The translations under genes were made by a program, and so were the position numbers. The notes under the pieces were generated by a model that saw only the letters and a list, made by a program, of their open reading frames with translations, searched no databases and had not been told where the DNA came from. Shown here piece by piece: positions 34,291 to 47,154 of a DNA stretch of 64,000 nucleotides (position 1 is its first letter; every line of letters starts with the position of its first letter). Source of the DNA: Nipponacmea schrenckii. Taxonomy: Eukaryota; Mollusca; Gastropoda; Lottiidae. The DNA is taken from the NCBI GenBank assembly GCA_030562195.1, contig JAUJPP010000006.1:1550001-1614000 (forward strand). The letters run 5' to 3'.

Positions 34291-36370
34291 GGGATATGCT
34301 CATAATTGTAGTAAAGGTTAAACTTTTTCAGGGGGACAATCTATATTTTCTGTATCTACGGGCCTTGTTTTACCTGATGTTTTCTAAACGTCGTGTCAGT
34401 AATAATAGTTTAGATATTACAAACATAAAAAGCGATATAATAACATGATGTAACTCAGTTCTTTAATAATAAAGCGTATAATGTTGAAACGCCGTCATAT
34501 TCCAATGGAAATGTCGTTTGAATCTTAAAACAATCGAGATGAAAGAGATCCAATGAAATAAACAATATCAATCAATATTTCTAGTTTCATATTTTCCACA
34601 TCGTGATTTGATATTATTTATCCTCCTCCACATATCATCAAGAGTTATTTACTTTCTGTCCACCTGATAGATTTGTCAACATTCAATGTAAATATTTGGT
34701 TTTTATTTAATTATTAATATCATTTGAAAAACATATATTTATAATTGCTAATCTATAACCCAGTATTCATTCGTCCTTCCTGCTCTGATAATTACCCCGA
34801 CCCTGGCGTTACTCGGACGTGATACATGTACCAGGTTCGATTTTGCACGGTGATATATCACTTCCGGGGACTTGTCAGAGTCAGATATGGGGATGGGGGG
34901 GGGGTCTGTCAATTCTTATATCATCCCTTGTACTGAACATTGCTCAAATATTAAATTGATTTGTATAGGAAGTATGTATTCATACCAAAACACGGTCATA
35001 TCATAACCCATTTATATTTAATGTTTACTTTTATGTTTTAATATATAGTAATGGTAACAGTATGTACTTAACTTACACAGGATACAGTTATAAAGATATA
35101 TATTATAGTCGCAATGACGAGACGGAAATAAAGATAGTAGGAAAACACATTTGACAATTTTTGAAAAATCGTAACCAAAGGACTACTCCCCAATGACATT
35201 GGTGTAAACGTCACTTTACAAAGTTAATAATGGTAAATTGGTCATCGAGAAACAAGACCTAGAGTGAGAATAAATGAGTAACAGTTTCCGGTCTTGGATA
35301 TCAATACAAGAAATAATAGAAGCCATTCGTGTGCGGAACCGTACCACTTCTATGTTGTTCTGTATTGATTACCCATTCCCACATCGGACATTGCATAGGA
35401 AACCGCACCACGTCTGTTCCATGCTTGCGTGCTCTTGTTTATGAAGCCGGTAAACACCCCCCCCCCCCCCGCTTTTGTTAAATGAGCAGAGTAAATTCTC
35501 ATCGTAATTTTGGTTGACCCTAGGTTGAGAAAAGACGGATTGTGGTCTATATCGATACAGCGGAAAGTAATAGAAGCGAATCGTTTCCGAATCTGTACCT
35601 CGTGTGGTCGCTTCTTCTATTTTCTTTTACATTGACAATTGTATACCTTACCGAACATCGCATCATAAGTCTTGTTTTTATGTACCATACTACCCATTGA
35701 AAACAAATATTGAACACGGTAATTAAGTTGTTTAGTTCTTGCTATCTAGACCAGGATAAAAACCTGATAAGGTTAATGATGTATATTGAGACAAGTTGAC
35801 TTGAATTTAAATTAACCGAACTTTCTGTCTGCATCTCGTCTTACTAACTAGTCTACTATAATTCCATTCATTACCCTAGTACCACTTCAGCTCACGGCTT
35901 CAGTCTCTCGCTATTCTTATTTTAGTCTGAGGGTGATCCACAATAAGACTGGAAGTTTGAATGGATAACAGAAGAACCATTGATCGGGACGAATACGTGT
36001 TGTTAGTGGCAATATGACAATCTAGTAAATAGCCTGTTATATACTCGTGTATTAGACAATTATATCTTTATATTACACTACCAGGTCTAGTTTCACATCG
36101 AGTTGTTATCCGTCGAGAGGCTGGGTCTGGAAGTTGTTCAGATAGGACAATAAAACAATACACTCAACCCTTACTGCCAGTCTTACAGGCCGTGCAAATC
36201 AAACTATTGCATCTGTTTAAGAAAGAATAGTACATCAACGGCGCTGGCGATAAAGTTTCATCATTAGACACTGCAAGTCTTTAGTCATATGTATTAGCCA
36301 AACATAAAGAGGGAAAATAGAATGTTAAACGTTAATCTCATTTGTCATTGTTCCGATATTATAGATATAC
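34291..36370. other. gene-poor region with two short duplicated blocks
   Basis: No gene seen. Sequences near 35265-35400 and 35530-35650 share the layout of a repeat ('agaaataatagaagcc' / 'ggaaagtaatagaagcg', 'cgtaccacttctatgttg' / 'tgtacctcgtgtggtcg'). This suggests an old local duplication. A poly-C run lies at 35457-35470 and a poly-G run at 34891-34903. Confidence 0.45.
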
Positions 36371-36374
36371 TGGC

Positions 36375-36615
36375 TCTAGTACAGACCAGCGATCCACTCC
36401 TCGCTAATCTATGTCTATGGTTTAATCCCGACAAAGGTCGAAATGACCTTTTGGATTTGTAAGCCCGGTTTCTTCTTGTCAGTGATACAGGTCTGAGAGA
36501 CAGACGTGGAAAAAAGCATCTCGTCGTTCGGATGGGACAATAAATGCAGCCCAGCATGTACGTTAACGATCCTTGGAAATCGCATTAAAGAATGGGTTGC
36601 CACTGTCCTGGCAAA
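36375..36615 (+). mobile_element. degraded tRNA-SINE
   Basis: Plus-strand copy: the box B-like part ('ggtttaatcccgacaaagg'), then the body ('gtgatacaggtctgagag', 'cgttcggatgggacaataaa', 'gtacgttaacgatcc'). Box A is damaged and the aaaactcc tail is missing. The minus-strand open frames here are SINE translations. Confidence 0.75.
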
Positions 36616-37284
36616 AATTATCTTTACAATTTTCTAAAATCTCGTTTACAAAAACCGTTACTTATATGGTTTACAGATTTATATAATATGCTCTTTTTGC
36701 CCAAATAGAAACTTTTTAAATTTTATTTTCATTCTTAGCCGCAGTATTCCTTTGATCAAAGGTTCTTAGAAATCCGAATTTCGACCAAAAATAATTGTCT
36801 GATCTCAAATGTAATGTAGATGCTTCAAGCGAATAAAGTGACGGACTGGTGGTTTGCCAGGTATCTAGAAAAGGTGTACAAAAGCAAATGATGCCGAGGT
36901 CACTCTTTGATCAATCTTTGATCACAGTCGAATATATATTATTCTTAATCGTACTTTATAATCGTATTAGTTCATACATAAATATCTTGATAGATAAAAT
37001 AAAGATAGATTGACTCAAGATGGTGATTAATCTTCATAAAAAAATTACTGAAATCCCGACTGAATAAATTTCATCAAATTTCAGACACATCTATTTAATT
37101 TTTTTATTAATTATCATAATATTGAATATTCATCTGTAGGCCTATACCTGACAACCATTCTACTCCACCTACTAAAACAGATTGTTAATAGGTTTTCTAA
37201 TTTGTTCTGTATATCGGGGACACTGATAACATCAACTTACACCATATACATATTTTTGAAAACCTCGACCACGGACCATCAACT

Positions 37285-37405
37285 GATTAAGAAAGTTTAG
37301 AGATGACGATCGTTGTTATAATTATTATTACAATAACTGTTTATCTGATATTGGTGATTTCTGAGATATACATTGATGTAATATTAATGAATAAGGTTTC
37401 TGTGT
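37285..37405. repeat. direct repeat, left copy
   Basis: About 120 bp ('gattaagaaagtttagag', 'cgttgttataattatta', 'tttatctgatattggtg', 'taatattaatgaataagg') repeated nearly exactly at 39458-39575. The two copies bracket the 40-bp satellite array. Confidence 0.9.
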
Positions 37406-38044
37406 AAACCGTTCCGTAGTGTATAAATCTGAATCAGATAAATAATTGGTTTAATTGATTGAATAAAATGAATCTGTTTCTGGTTTCTTGACAAATTATA
37501 AACCCGGAAGTAATATAAAACAAAATTGTGAACCTCTGCTCTTTACAATACGTCATTCTTGTCTACTTAGAGTCTATAATTACATTAATATCACCATTTA
37601 TTACTACACTGTGCCAGCAGTGAAACCCACGGTCTCTTTGATTATAACAATAGGGCGGTGTATGTCACTGATCAAACGATTTATTTTGATAAATATCTCT
37701 ATATCACGACCCCGATTACTTACAAAATTGAAGATAAACCAGGCTAATATCCTTTCATATAACAACTACAAAGCTACCATACCTGCACTGTGTATCACTG
37801 TATGTTGGTGTACTTTTTCTCAACAACTTACAAAACCATCTAGATTTTTATTATTTATTGATTTGATATGACTTGGTCTGAATTAATAGGATAACCAGCA
37901 ATATTACTCTCTAAGCTAGAAACTTGAATGATAATTACCTGAACACGTCATATATTAAATTAGTCAAATTTTTGATAAATTGTATCACTACACGATAAAG
38001 TATCATTACACAGATAATCTGTTGTAAACCCTTCTTAACCACAA
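37406..38044. other. spacer, no gene supported
   Basis: Contains a 127-codon plus-strand open frame (37488-37871) with no recognisable domain, signal or splice context. In AT-rich DNA of this length such a frame is not convincing. Confidence 0.4.
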
Positions 38045-39445
38045 ACAACACACACCTATTATAACCTAGTCCCAATAAAACAACAGTGAACCTCCCTATT
38101 ATAACCTAGTCCCAATAAAACAACAGTGAACCTCCCTATTTTAACCTAGTCACGATAGAACAATAGTGAACCTCCCTATTATAACCTAGTCACGAGAGAA
38201 CAATAGTGAATCTCCCTATTATAACCTAGTCACCAATAAAACAATAGTGAATCTCCCTATTATAACCTAGTCCCAATAAAACAACAGTGAACCTCCCTAT
38301 TATAACCTAGTCCCAATAAAACAACAGTGAACCTCCCTATTATAACCTAGTCACGATAGAACAACAGTGAACCTCCCTATTATAACCTAGTCCCAATAGA
38401 ACAATAGTGAATCTCCCTATTATAATCTAGTCCCAATTAAACAATAGTGAACCTCCCTATTATAACCTAGTCACGATAGAACAACGGTGAATCTCCCTAT
38501 TATAACCTAGTCACGATAGAACAACAGTGAATCTCCCTATTATAACCTAGTCACGATAGAACAACAGTGAATCTCCCTATTATAACCTAGTCCCAATAGA
38601 ACAATAGTGAATCTCCCTATTATAACCTAGTCACGATAGAACAATAGTGAACCTCCCTATTATAACCTAGTCACGATAGAACAACAGTGAACCTCCCTAT
38701 TATAACCTAGTTCCAAATAGAACAACAGTGAACCTCCCTATTATAACCTAGTCCCAATAGAACAACAGTGAACCTCCCTATTATAACCTAGTCACAATAG
38801 AACAACAGTGAACCTCCCTATTATAACCTAGTCCTAGAACAATAGTGAACCTCCCTATTATAATCTAGTCACGATAGAACAACGGTGAATCTACCTATTA
38901 TACCCTAGTCCCAATAAAACAATAGTGAATCTCCCTATTATAACCTAGTCACGATAGAACAATAGTGAATCTCCCTATTATAATCTAGTCACGATAGAAC
39001 AACAGTGAATCTCCCTATTATAACCTAGTCGCAATAGTTAACAGATGAACCTCCTTTTATAACTATTCAATAAACAAAGTGAACCTCCTTTATTATATCT
39101 ATTCCAATAGAACAAAGTGAACCTCCTATTAACTAGTTCAATAGAACAAAGTGAACCTCCCTATTATAAGCCTAGTCCAATAGAACAACGTAACCTCCCT
39201 ATTATAACCTAGTCCCAATAGAACAACAGTGAATCTCCCTATTTTTAACCTAGTCACAATAGAACAACAGTGAATCTCCCTATTATAACCTAGTCACAAT
39301 AGAACAACAGTGAATCTCCCTATTATAACCTAGTCACAATAGAACAACAGTGAATCTCCCTATTATAACCTAGTTCCAATAGAACAACAGTGAACCCCCC
39401 TATTATAAGCTAGTCCCAATAGAACAACAGTAACCCTCTCTAATA
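38045..39445. repeat. 40-bp satellite array
   Basis: About 35 copies of 'ctccctattataacctag', 'tcacgatagaacaacag', 'tgaac'. The main variants at the central position are CACGATAGA and CCCAATAAA. A disordered patch with missing bases lies at 39040-39190. Confidence 0.95.
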
Positions 39446-39457
39446 ATAAAACTAAGT

Positions 39458-39575
39458 GATTAAGAAAGTTTAGAGATGAAGATCGTTGTTATAATTATTA
39501 TTACAATAACTGTTTATCTGATATTGGTGATTTCTGAGATATATTGATGTAATATTAATGAATAAGGATCAAATC
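39458..39575. repeat. direct repeat, right copy
   Basis: Right-hand copy of 37285-37405, starting immediately after the last satellite unit. It differs by one substitution and by a two-base loss near its end. Confidence 0.9.
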
Positions 39576-41015
39576 TGTAGTCTCTGAGTCTCAATTACCA
39601 GACCAGAGCTTAATTTGTCCTGGGCAATAACTTGACCTTACATCGACAAATCGTATTAATTTCTACCCGATGAGCATAGCTGATAATATCGGAAAATATA
39701 TTTATATATATATTTTTCTAACGCCTCCACGAATCCTCCCCAATGTAAGAATTATACTGAAGCCAGTCCCAGTGTTTTTCGGGAGTTAATCTGATCTACA
39801 GCTGCTCTTATAACCTTACTGACCTATAGTTATCCAAACGTAATGAAACGATTTCGTGACAGAACTGTCCTGTACTGACCTCTATCACTAGATTATAAAT
39901 TGGTAATAGTAATAGTGCTCTACTGGCAGAATAATTACACTGTTTTATTGTAACGTCTAAATAGTCAATAATACAGATATACCTTACATTAAACCTACTT
40001 AATAACTACTTTGATAGGTCAATTGGTGGGGTCATTTGTTTAACTTGGGATGGTACGCGGTAGCATAATCAATATAGAATGATGAATGTGACGAGGAGAT
40101 GAGGAGGGATTGTTGACTTCATAAAAAAATAGAAATTATGATTACATCGTCCGGTATTTAACAGTATTTCAAATCTTTAAACGTAGAAACTGGATATATG
40201 TAGCTGCCAACTGAAGGAAGACCAGTTTGTTGTTTGTTTATTAGTGTAAGTCTTTTGAATCCGTGTCTGGAGCGTAGTAACTCTCAGACGGTTTATATTC
40301 ACCTGGAAGTCTACTGACCAGTTAATAGGTTATCGGTTTATATCAGGAAGTGTTATATTACAATATCTAGAATATTTCAATAGGTATTATTATAACATAG
40401 TATAAATAAATATTACATTGTTTGTCTGTTTATAATAATAAATGTTTATCCCCCTGACCAAAGATAAGACGCCTGTTATATCATCTTTCCTTCAGTCTGG
40501 GTCAGGTGTTTTCGGAATAAAGATACGATCTGATCTAGATTCATTCTTGAAGATAAACAGACCTAAACTCGTATTTCAACATTCGAACGCCATAACTCAT
40601 TCTAGATACGTGATCATTAAAGGGACACTGCGTCTTATAATGAACATCAAATTTTAAACTTGCTTAATAAAATCGTATATATATCAGTAACTATACCGGC
40701 TGCTATAAATAACCTAAAAAATGCATAAATATCCAAACAACTAAGTAATTATCCATAAAGATGCATTCGAGTTCACTGATGAATATTTACTCATATTGAC
40801 CATTCTTGAGATTAAAATCTTTATATTCGTCTAATACAATGATAGAATGATAAGGAGTGGAGATGAAAACCAAGAATCATATATTGTACATTATTATGCT
40901 ATAATAAACAAATGGACACACTGAATGTTACGTTAAAGGAAAACAACCTCTTAGACAAAATATAAAAATAAAGTCTCAAACTTGGTTAATATGAATATAT
41001 ATTCATCAGTTGGAC
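39576..41015. other. gene-poor AT-rich region
   Basis: No supported gene. The block 40620-40830 ('aaagggacactgcgtctta', 'tatattcatcagtga', 'aaatgcataaat') has related sequence at about 46190-46275 and 42480-42690, so it is probably a dispersed repeat of unknown family. Confidence 0.45.
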
Positions 41016-41019
41016 TGAA

Positions 41020-41368
41020 TAGAAATGAAATGAAATGAATGGAGTTTTACGTCCTACTCTTCTGCACCTTATGGGCTAATGAAGACGGGCAACGCCATGC
41101 AGTGTGCAATGAGGGAAATTTTGCTAGGACAGCGGCATTAGCCTACTCTTTTTGCGATTTCCAACTGTCGAGGGATCTTTAACGTGCACAGCCTGTAGCA
41201 CACGGGGCCTCGGTTTATTGTCCCATCCGAACGACAAGACGCTTTTTCCATGACAGTCCCTCCGACCTGCATCACTGACAAGTTCATCTCGACCTTTGCC
41301 GGGATTGAACCCTGGACCGTCTGGTTAGCGAGCAAGCGTCTAACCCACTGAGCCACCTCGGCTCCCCT
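41020..41368 (-). mobile_element. full-length tRNA-derived SINE
   Basis: Read on the minus strand from 41368: GAGCCGAGGTGGCTCAGTGG with box A (ggctcagtgggttag), then box B (GGTTCAATCCC) at tRNA spacing. A body of about 230 bp follows ('cagtgatgcaggtcgg', 'ttcggatgggacaataaac', 'acgttaaagatccctcgac', 'cattagcccataaggtgc'). The tail is GTAGGACGTAAAACTCC followed by ATTCATTTCATTTC. Best copy in the window and the reference for the other SINE calls. The 72-codon open frame inside it is not a gene. Confidence 0.9.
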
Positions 41369-41479
41369 GGATTGAATAGAATCACTGTATATGACAATAT
41401 ATCATTAAACTAAGTTATTATTTGTAAACCAAGTATTTTATACCATTTATTATCTTTATTGGTGAAGCACAGTTTCTAG

Positions 41480-42278
41480 TGTTGAAAATTGTCTGAGATC
41501 CGAACGACTGAACGACTCGGGTTAACAGTACCAACAACACCTAGAGTACCGAACGACTCGGGTTAACAGTACCAACAACACCTAGAGTACTGAACGACTC
41601 GGGTTAACAGTACCAACATCACCTAGAGTACTGAACGACTCGGGTTAACAGTACCAACAACACCTAGAGTACTGAACGACTCGGGTTAACAGAACCAACA
41701 CACCTAGAGTACTGAACGACTCGGGTTAACAGTACCAACAACACCTAGAGTACTGAACGACTCGGGTTAACAGTACCAACAACACCTAGAGTACTGAACG
41801 ACTCGGGTTAACAGTACCAACATCACCTAGAGTACTGAACGACTCGGGTTAACAGTACCAACAACACCTAGAGTACTGAACGACTCGGGTTAACAGTACC
41901 AACATCACCTAGAGTACTGAACGACTCGGGTTAACAGTACCAACAACACCTAGAGTACTGAACGACTCGGGTTAACAGTACCAACACACCTGGAGTACTG
42001 AACGACTCGGGTTAACAGTACCAACAACACCTAGAGTACTGAACGACTCGGGTTAACAGTACCAACATCACCTAGAGTACTGAACGACTCGGGTTAACAG
42101 TACCAACAACACCTAGAGTACTGAACGACTCGGGTTAACAGTACCAACACACCTAGAGTACTGACGACTCGGGTTAACAGTACCAACATCACCTAGAGTA
42201 CTGAACGACTCGGGTTAACAGTACCAACAACACCTAGAGTACTGAACGACTCGGGTTAACAGAACCAACAACACGAGA
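41480..42278. repeat. 41-bp satellite array
   Basis: About 19 near-identical copies of 'gaacgactcgggttaaca', 'gtaccaacaacaccta', 'gagtact'. Variation is mainly CAACAACAC against CAACATCAC or CAACACAC. The high identity suggests a recent expansion. Confidence 0.95.
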
Positions 42279-43285
42279 ATAGCAAGTATATAATTAATTA
42301 TTTACAAAACACCGGAAATGGAATTTCGTGACTTGAAAAATAGAATCTGACCATCCTTATCAACATGGTACTGAATGATGGGTTTAGATAACAATTGGGT
42401 TTACAGAACTTCGTGTTGTCTCCAGTTGATCATTTTACCTTGATATATGGAATAACAAACGAATGTAAAACGTGACCTACATTAAAGGGATACTGTGTCT
42501 TAGCATTTACAAAAGATTTTAGTACTTAAGAATGATCAATAATATATATATATTCATCAGTGAATATGAAAAACTCACAAAACTAAATCATTTTTGAAAA
42601 AACGCTTAATCAATTTATTAAGCATTTTCAATAATCAAATGCGTCTTTATGAAAAATTACTATAATTACCTATTATCTCTTTAAACAATGGTTGAACAAC
42701 AATATTAGTCAGTACTATCAACAGGGGGGAGTCACCAGAGAGAATCGTCAAGTTTATATTAAACCAATCCTAAACATGTTACTGAATGAGTTAAAATATT
42801 CCAGAATCAGCGGATATCGGTGCAGAATTACTAATTACATGTACTCAGAACAACCATGGACTTTTGATTGGATCCAGTCTGAAATGAAATGACATTTTAC
42901 GTCCTCATGTGTTGCTCTAGTTTGTGTATGTAAACAGGCAGTGTACAGTAGGGGACATTTTGTCCAAATAGAAGAGAATGTCTATTTGTTCGATTTTCTA
43001 TGTGAATTTTCACAGTCCGTTAAGTTCTACACACGTTTTGTAGTTAACTTTCCAGATTCTACACAATGTATACAACCAATATTTACAGTTTAATTCCACG
43101 GAGACTGCAGATTGATTTTAATTTCTTTATCGGGTTTTTTAAATTGCAATTTTCTATCTATTGACTTTAGAATGTGGGTAACTTAGAATATTTGCGGGGA
43201 AGTCGTAGGGTGCCTTTATTATATAATTGATTACACGGAAGAAATACAAGTTAAAAAGGGAAAGTTATAGAACATAGATAACAGC
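42279..43285. other. gene-poor region with a SINE tail
   Basis: No gene supported. A minus-oriented SINE tail (gaaatgaaatgacattttac, gtcctcatgtg) lies at about 42880-42960. The 66-codon plus-strand frame at 42692 has no recognisable domain. Confidence 0.5.
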
Positions 43286-43289
43286 TAAC

Positions 43290-43410
43290 GATAAATGAAA
43301 TGAAATTGAATTTCTCACTCTACATTGATGCACTTGAGTGGGCTGACATGGACAGCTTCTCTCGGAGTGAAAACCGGGGAAAATTTGAAAGAGCAAAGAA
43401 TCTTCAACAG
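43290..43410 (-). mobile_element. SINE fragment
   Basis: Reverse-oriented tail ('aaatgaaatgaaattga') and diverged body ('atgcacttgagtgggctga'). Low identity to the reference SINE. Confidence 0.45.
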
Positions 43411-43514
43411 CCTGTAGGTCTCGGATTTCATATAAAACGTATAGTCTTTTTTTTCAGTGGATTTTAATGTCTTAGTCCCTCAGAAAATACGGTCGGTAAA
43501 CAGTCACACTAAAT

Positions 43515-44035
43515 TCTTATGAAATGAACTGGAGTTTTACGTCCTACCTTCCAGCAACTCCAGTCTGTATTCATTAGCCCATTAGGTGTAGATGAGTAGG
43601 ACGTAGAACTCCATTCTTTTCTATTACAAACAGTATGTCTTCATTAGCCTATAAGGTGCAGAAGAGTATGACGTAAAACTCCATTTCATTTCATGTCTAT
43701 TACAAACAGTCCATCTTCATTAGCCCATTAGGTGTAGAGGAGTAAGACGTAAAACTCCATTTCATTTCACGTCTATTACAAACAGTCCATCTTCATTAGC
43801 ACAATAGGTGTAGAGGAGTAAGACGTAAAACTCCATTCTTTTCATGTCTATTACAAACAGTATGTCTTTATTAGTCCATTAGATGCAGAAGAGTAGGAAG
43901 TAAAACTCCGTTCTTTTCTTTTTTATTAAAAACAGTTTGTCTTCATTAGGCCATAGAAAAGTGGGACGTAAAACTCCATGCATTTCATTTTATTTTCCAG
44001 TAACTCAGTAAGACAATGAAGACGTGACGCCATGC
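43515..44035. repeat. tandem array of SINE 3' ends
   Basis: About six copies of roughly 80 bp, mostly plus-oriented: 'cttcattagcccattagg', 'tgtagaggagtaagacgta', 'aaactccatttcatttc', 'gtctattacaaacagt'. The first copy is in opposite orientation (ggagttttacgtcctac). Only the SINE tail plus a short joining segment is amplified. Confidence 0.8.
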
Positions 44036-44461
44036 TTAGTCTTAGAATACAACAATGTCGTCACACAAGGTACTCTTTTCTAATTTATCAAACCTGATAG
44101 TGTGAAAATATCTGATATAATTTATCTAATTCGTCGCGATGGATAGGTATGACAAAAGCTTTTAACCAAATGACAAAAAAACGCTTAAAATAGGACAAAA
44201 ACTACATCGTCTAATTGGAAATATCAAGTGTTCACTGAAAGAATATTATTATGATTATGAAAGATATCACTTATTTCAACCGGCAATAAAACCTATTTAG
44301 TTCAGGCGCTCTATAATACAATATATTCTATTGCTAACCATTACGTTAATTATACCATTTAGACGAGCTATGTCTACCTTGCCGACAGAATGTCAAGTGG
44401 TTAAAAGGTGCCTTAACTTTTTACTTATTAAAGATTTGGTGGAAGAGGTCTAGATTTTGAC

Positions 44462-44975
44462 TGTGGGGTAAAACAATCTAAGGTAAAATAACCTAGGGTA
44501 AAACAACCAAGGGTAAAACAACCAAGGGTAAAACAACCTAGGGTAAAACAACCTAGGGTAAAACAACCTAGAGTAAAACAACCAAGGGTAAAACAACCTA
44601 GGGTAAAACAATCTAAGGTAAAACAACCTAGGGTAAAACAACCAAGGGTAAGACAACCTAGAGTAAAACAACCTAGGGTAAACTACCTAGAGTAAAACAA
44701 CCAAGGGTAAAACAATCAAGGGTAAGACAACCTAGAGTAAAACAACCTAAGGTAAAACAAGGAGGATAAGAAAACCCGGAGTAAAACAAACTAGGGTAAA
44801 ACAACCTAGAGTAAAACAACCTAGGGTAAACTACCAAGGGTAAGACAACCTAGAGTAAAACAACCAAGGGTAAAACAATCAAGGGTAAGACAACCTAGAG
44901 TAAAACAACCTAGGGTAAAACAACCAAGGGTAAGTCAACCTAGAGTAAAACAACCTAGGGTAAAACAACCTAGGT
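44462..44975. repeat. 15-bp minisatellite
   Basis: About 34 copies of 'gggtaaaacaaccta' with GGG/GAG and CTA/CAA variants. The minus-strand open frame (L-F-Y-P-R-L-F-Y-P-W) is the translation of the unit. Confidence 0.95.
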
Positions 44976-45118
44976 CATCGACTGTCCTTGAACTCCTCCA
45001 AGATTTGATTGTCGACCAATATGTTTAAGGATTAGGATCGTAACATCATCATTAGTCCTCCGCCCCCCCCCCCCCCCTATTAAGTCAGCCGGCCCCTTTT
45101 TATATCCCAGATACAATG

Positions 45119-45343
45119 GTGAGTTCAAATCTCGTGTTAGAGTTCCGTGTCATTCCATCACATAACACAACATTTGAACTTATTCTTCATGTTAATATAC
45201 AGTGTACTCTGAGTAATTCGACACACTCGTTAATCCGATATTATTTTTCGGTCTCGATATATGTAGGATTTCTCAGAGTACACTGTATTAAAGCACCAAA
45301 TTAACAGCGCAACACGGAACAATAACACGAGATTTGACCTCAC
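45119..45343. mobile_element. MITE carrying a nested inverted-repeat element
   Basis: Second copy of the element at 19631-19866; ends GTGAGTTCAAATCTCGT and ACGAGATTTGACCTCAC. Inside it, 45200-45285 has its own inverted ends (CAGTGTACTCTGAGTAAT and a diverged complement ending CAGAGTACACTG) flanked by TA on both sides. That is the pattern of a TA-targeting (Tc1/mariner-type) insertion. The copy at 19631 keeps the inner right end, but its inner left end is degraded. Confidence 0.8.
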
Positions 45344-46390
45344 CCAATGGCATGGTCACTGGATATGACTTTTTATTTATAAAAAAAGTATTTGTGAGTC
45401 ATTTACAGTTGCGATCTTGTGGCAGTCGGTTCAAATAATATACCCAATTGTGTTTTTTTGATCCACTTGTATTAATTTGTAGTGTTTGCCTGTTATTATG
45501 TTTAATAGGTAGAACTCTAGTTACTGTGTCCCATATCAAACATTGTACTAAATATTGTAGCTGTTTTTTGTTCCTGTCGATCTTTTCACATCATTTATAG
45601 TCCTTTCTCATCTTACACTAAGATTCCATTTCCAACTAGACAAGTCACTTCCGGCACTCAATAGATAACTTCCGGTTTAAGATGCCTTACATCCGGTTGT
45701 ATCGATTAACAATTATTGTAATGAGATTTTTATTTCATTTAAATCGTCACTTTAAGGGAAAAAATGATTCAATAAACGACATTGACTTGTGAACGATATT
45801 CTGAAATAGGTCAGCCGCTGACAATCGAAAAGCGTTCGACATGTTTTAAAGAGGGTTCCAACAATCAGCTATTGTCGTTCGCGAGTCAAATATTACATTT
45901 AGACAGATTGAATGGGAAGATATGTCGAGAAACTGGCTCCCTGGATCAGAAAGACGGAATCTGCAGGAAGTCCGATAATGTCAGTAACCATTACCAGTTA
46001 GATTACAAGATTTACGGTCTAATCAGTCGGGGTACAAATTGTGTGACAAATACGTGACAAATTATTTTCCAGACTCATGCGCTCAGGTTAAGGTTGGTGG
46101 GTAATTGCAGCCGTTATCGATACATAAACAGGACGAAATTCATTCATTGTGATAAACAGAGTTCGGACTGTCATTTAGGTCATAATGTTTTAAGCGTTTT
46201 TCAATAATCAAATGCATTTTTATGGATAATTACTTAGTTTTGAAATTTAATTTCTAAGACACACTATTCCTTTAACGCCGAGTTTGCGAGAGAATTGACA
46301 TAATGACGAGAATTTAAAAAGTTTCTACTGCCTTCTCAGAACCATTCAGATAATTTGCACAATACTAGTAAATAAGTTGAATTCTCAGAA
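45344..46390. other. gene-poor region
   Basis: No supported gene. A 91-codon plus-strand frame at 45782-46057 is not AT-biased in an unusual way and has no known domain; it lacks splice or signal support, so it is not called. Confidence 0.4.
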
Positions 46391-46393
46391 GTC

Positions 46394-47075
46394 AACACCG
46401 TTGCCTTAGGAACATCACCTACCCCCTGCTTTCACCAAACCCAAAACTGACTCATGTTCACCAATTTGATCTACCGTTTTAATCTTCTTAATATAACATG
46501 AGATAAATATTATATAGGAAACTCGGAACAATGCGTATATTACAATTCTAAAACGTGTGTACAACGGGTTTCATAAATTTGATATGTATCTCAATTCACC
46601 CAACTTCTGCCCTCGCTATGGAATTGATAGTTTTGGCTCCAGAGTAAAGCAGCCACTTACAGAATATGCCAGGTTCAACGTAAGATTATTGTGCCGAATT
46701 CTATGTTCCATATTAAATCGATTCTCTTTAAATTAAAATTGTGGAATATCACCTACTCCCATGTTTCTAAAGCAACGTTTAGATAAATACATGAACCAGC
46801 CGTTGCTTTAGGGATATCAACTACTTCCTGCTTTAAACAGACATGGGCAAACCCAAAACTGACTCATGTTCACCGTTTTAATCTTCTTAATATAACATGA
46901 GATAAATATTATTTAGGAAACTCGGAACAATGCGTATATTACAATTCTAAAACGTGTGTACAACGGGTTTCAAAATTTGATATGTATCTCAATTCACCCA
47001 ACTTCTGCCCTCGCTATGGAATTGATAGTTTTGGCTCCAGAGTAAAGAAGCCACTTACAGAATATGCCAGGTCAA
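46394..47075. repeat. tandem duplication of about 300-400 bp
   Basis: 46394-46676 and 46800-47075 are near-identical ('cccaaaactgactcatg', 'aacatgagataaatatta', 'acaatgcgtatattac', 'cttctgccctcgctatgg', 'tagttttggctccagag'). The first copy has a few extra bases. No coding content recognised. Confidence 0.9.
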
Positions 47076-47154
47076 AACATTGTGCCACAAACGTATGCAC
47101 CATAGTTCAAGATAGATATTACCATACAGTCAATATAAAAAAATAAAAATGATA

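Noticed and set aside
37488..37871. 127-codon plus-strand open frame
   Set aside because: No domain, no signal, no splice context, in AT-rich DNA; not above background for a window of this size.
41138..41356. 72-codon minus-strand open frame
   Set aside because: Lies entirely within the tRNA-derived SINE; the same holds for frames at 36345-36603.
41290..41368. A functional tRNA gene
   Set aside because: Box A and box B spacing is tRNA-like, but the sequence continues into a SINE body and tail and does not close into a clean cloverleaf.
45782..46057. 91-codon plus-strand open frame
   Set aside because: No recognisable family and no supporting structure; it could be an exon of an unseen gene, but I cannot support it.
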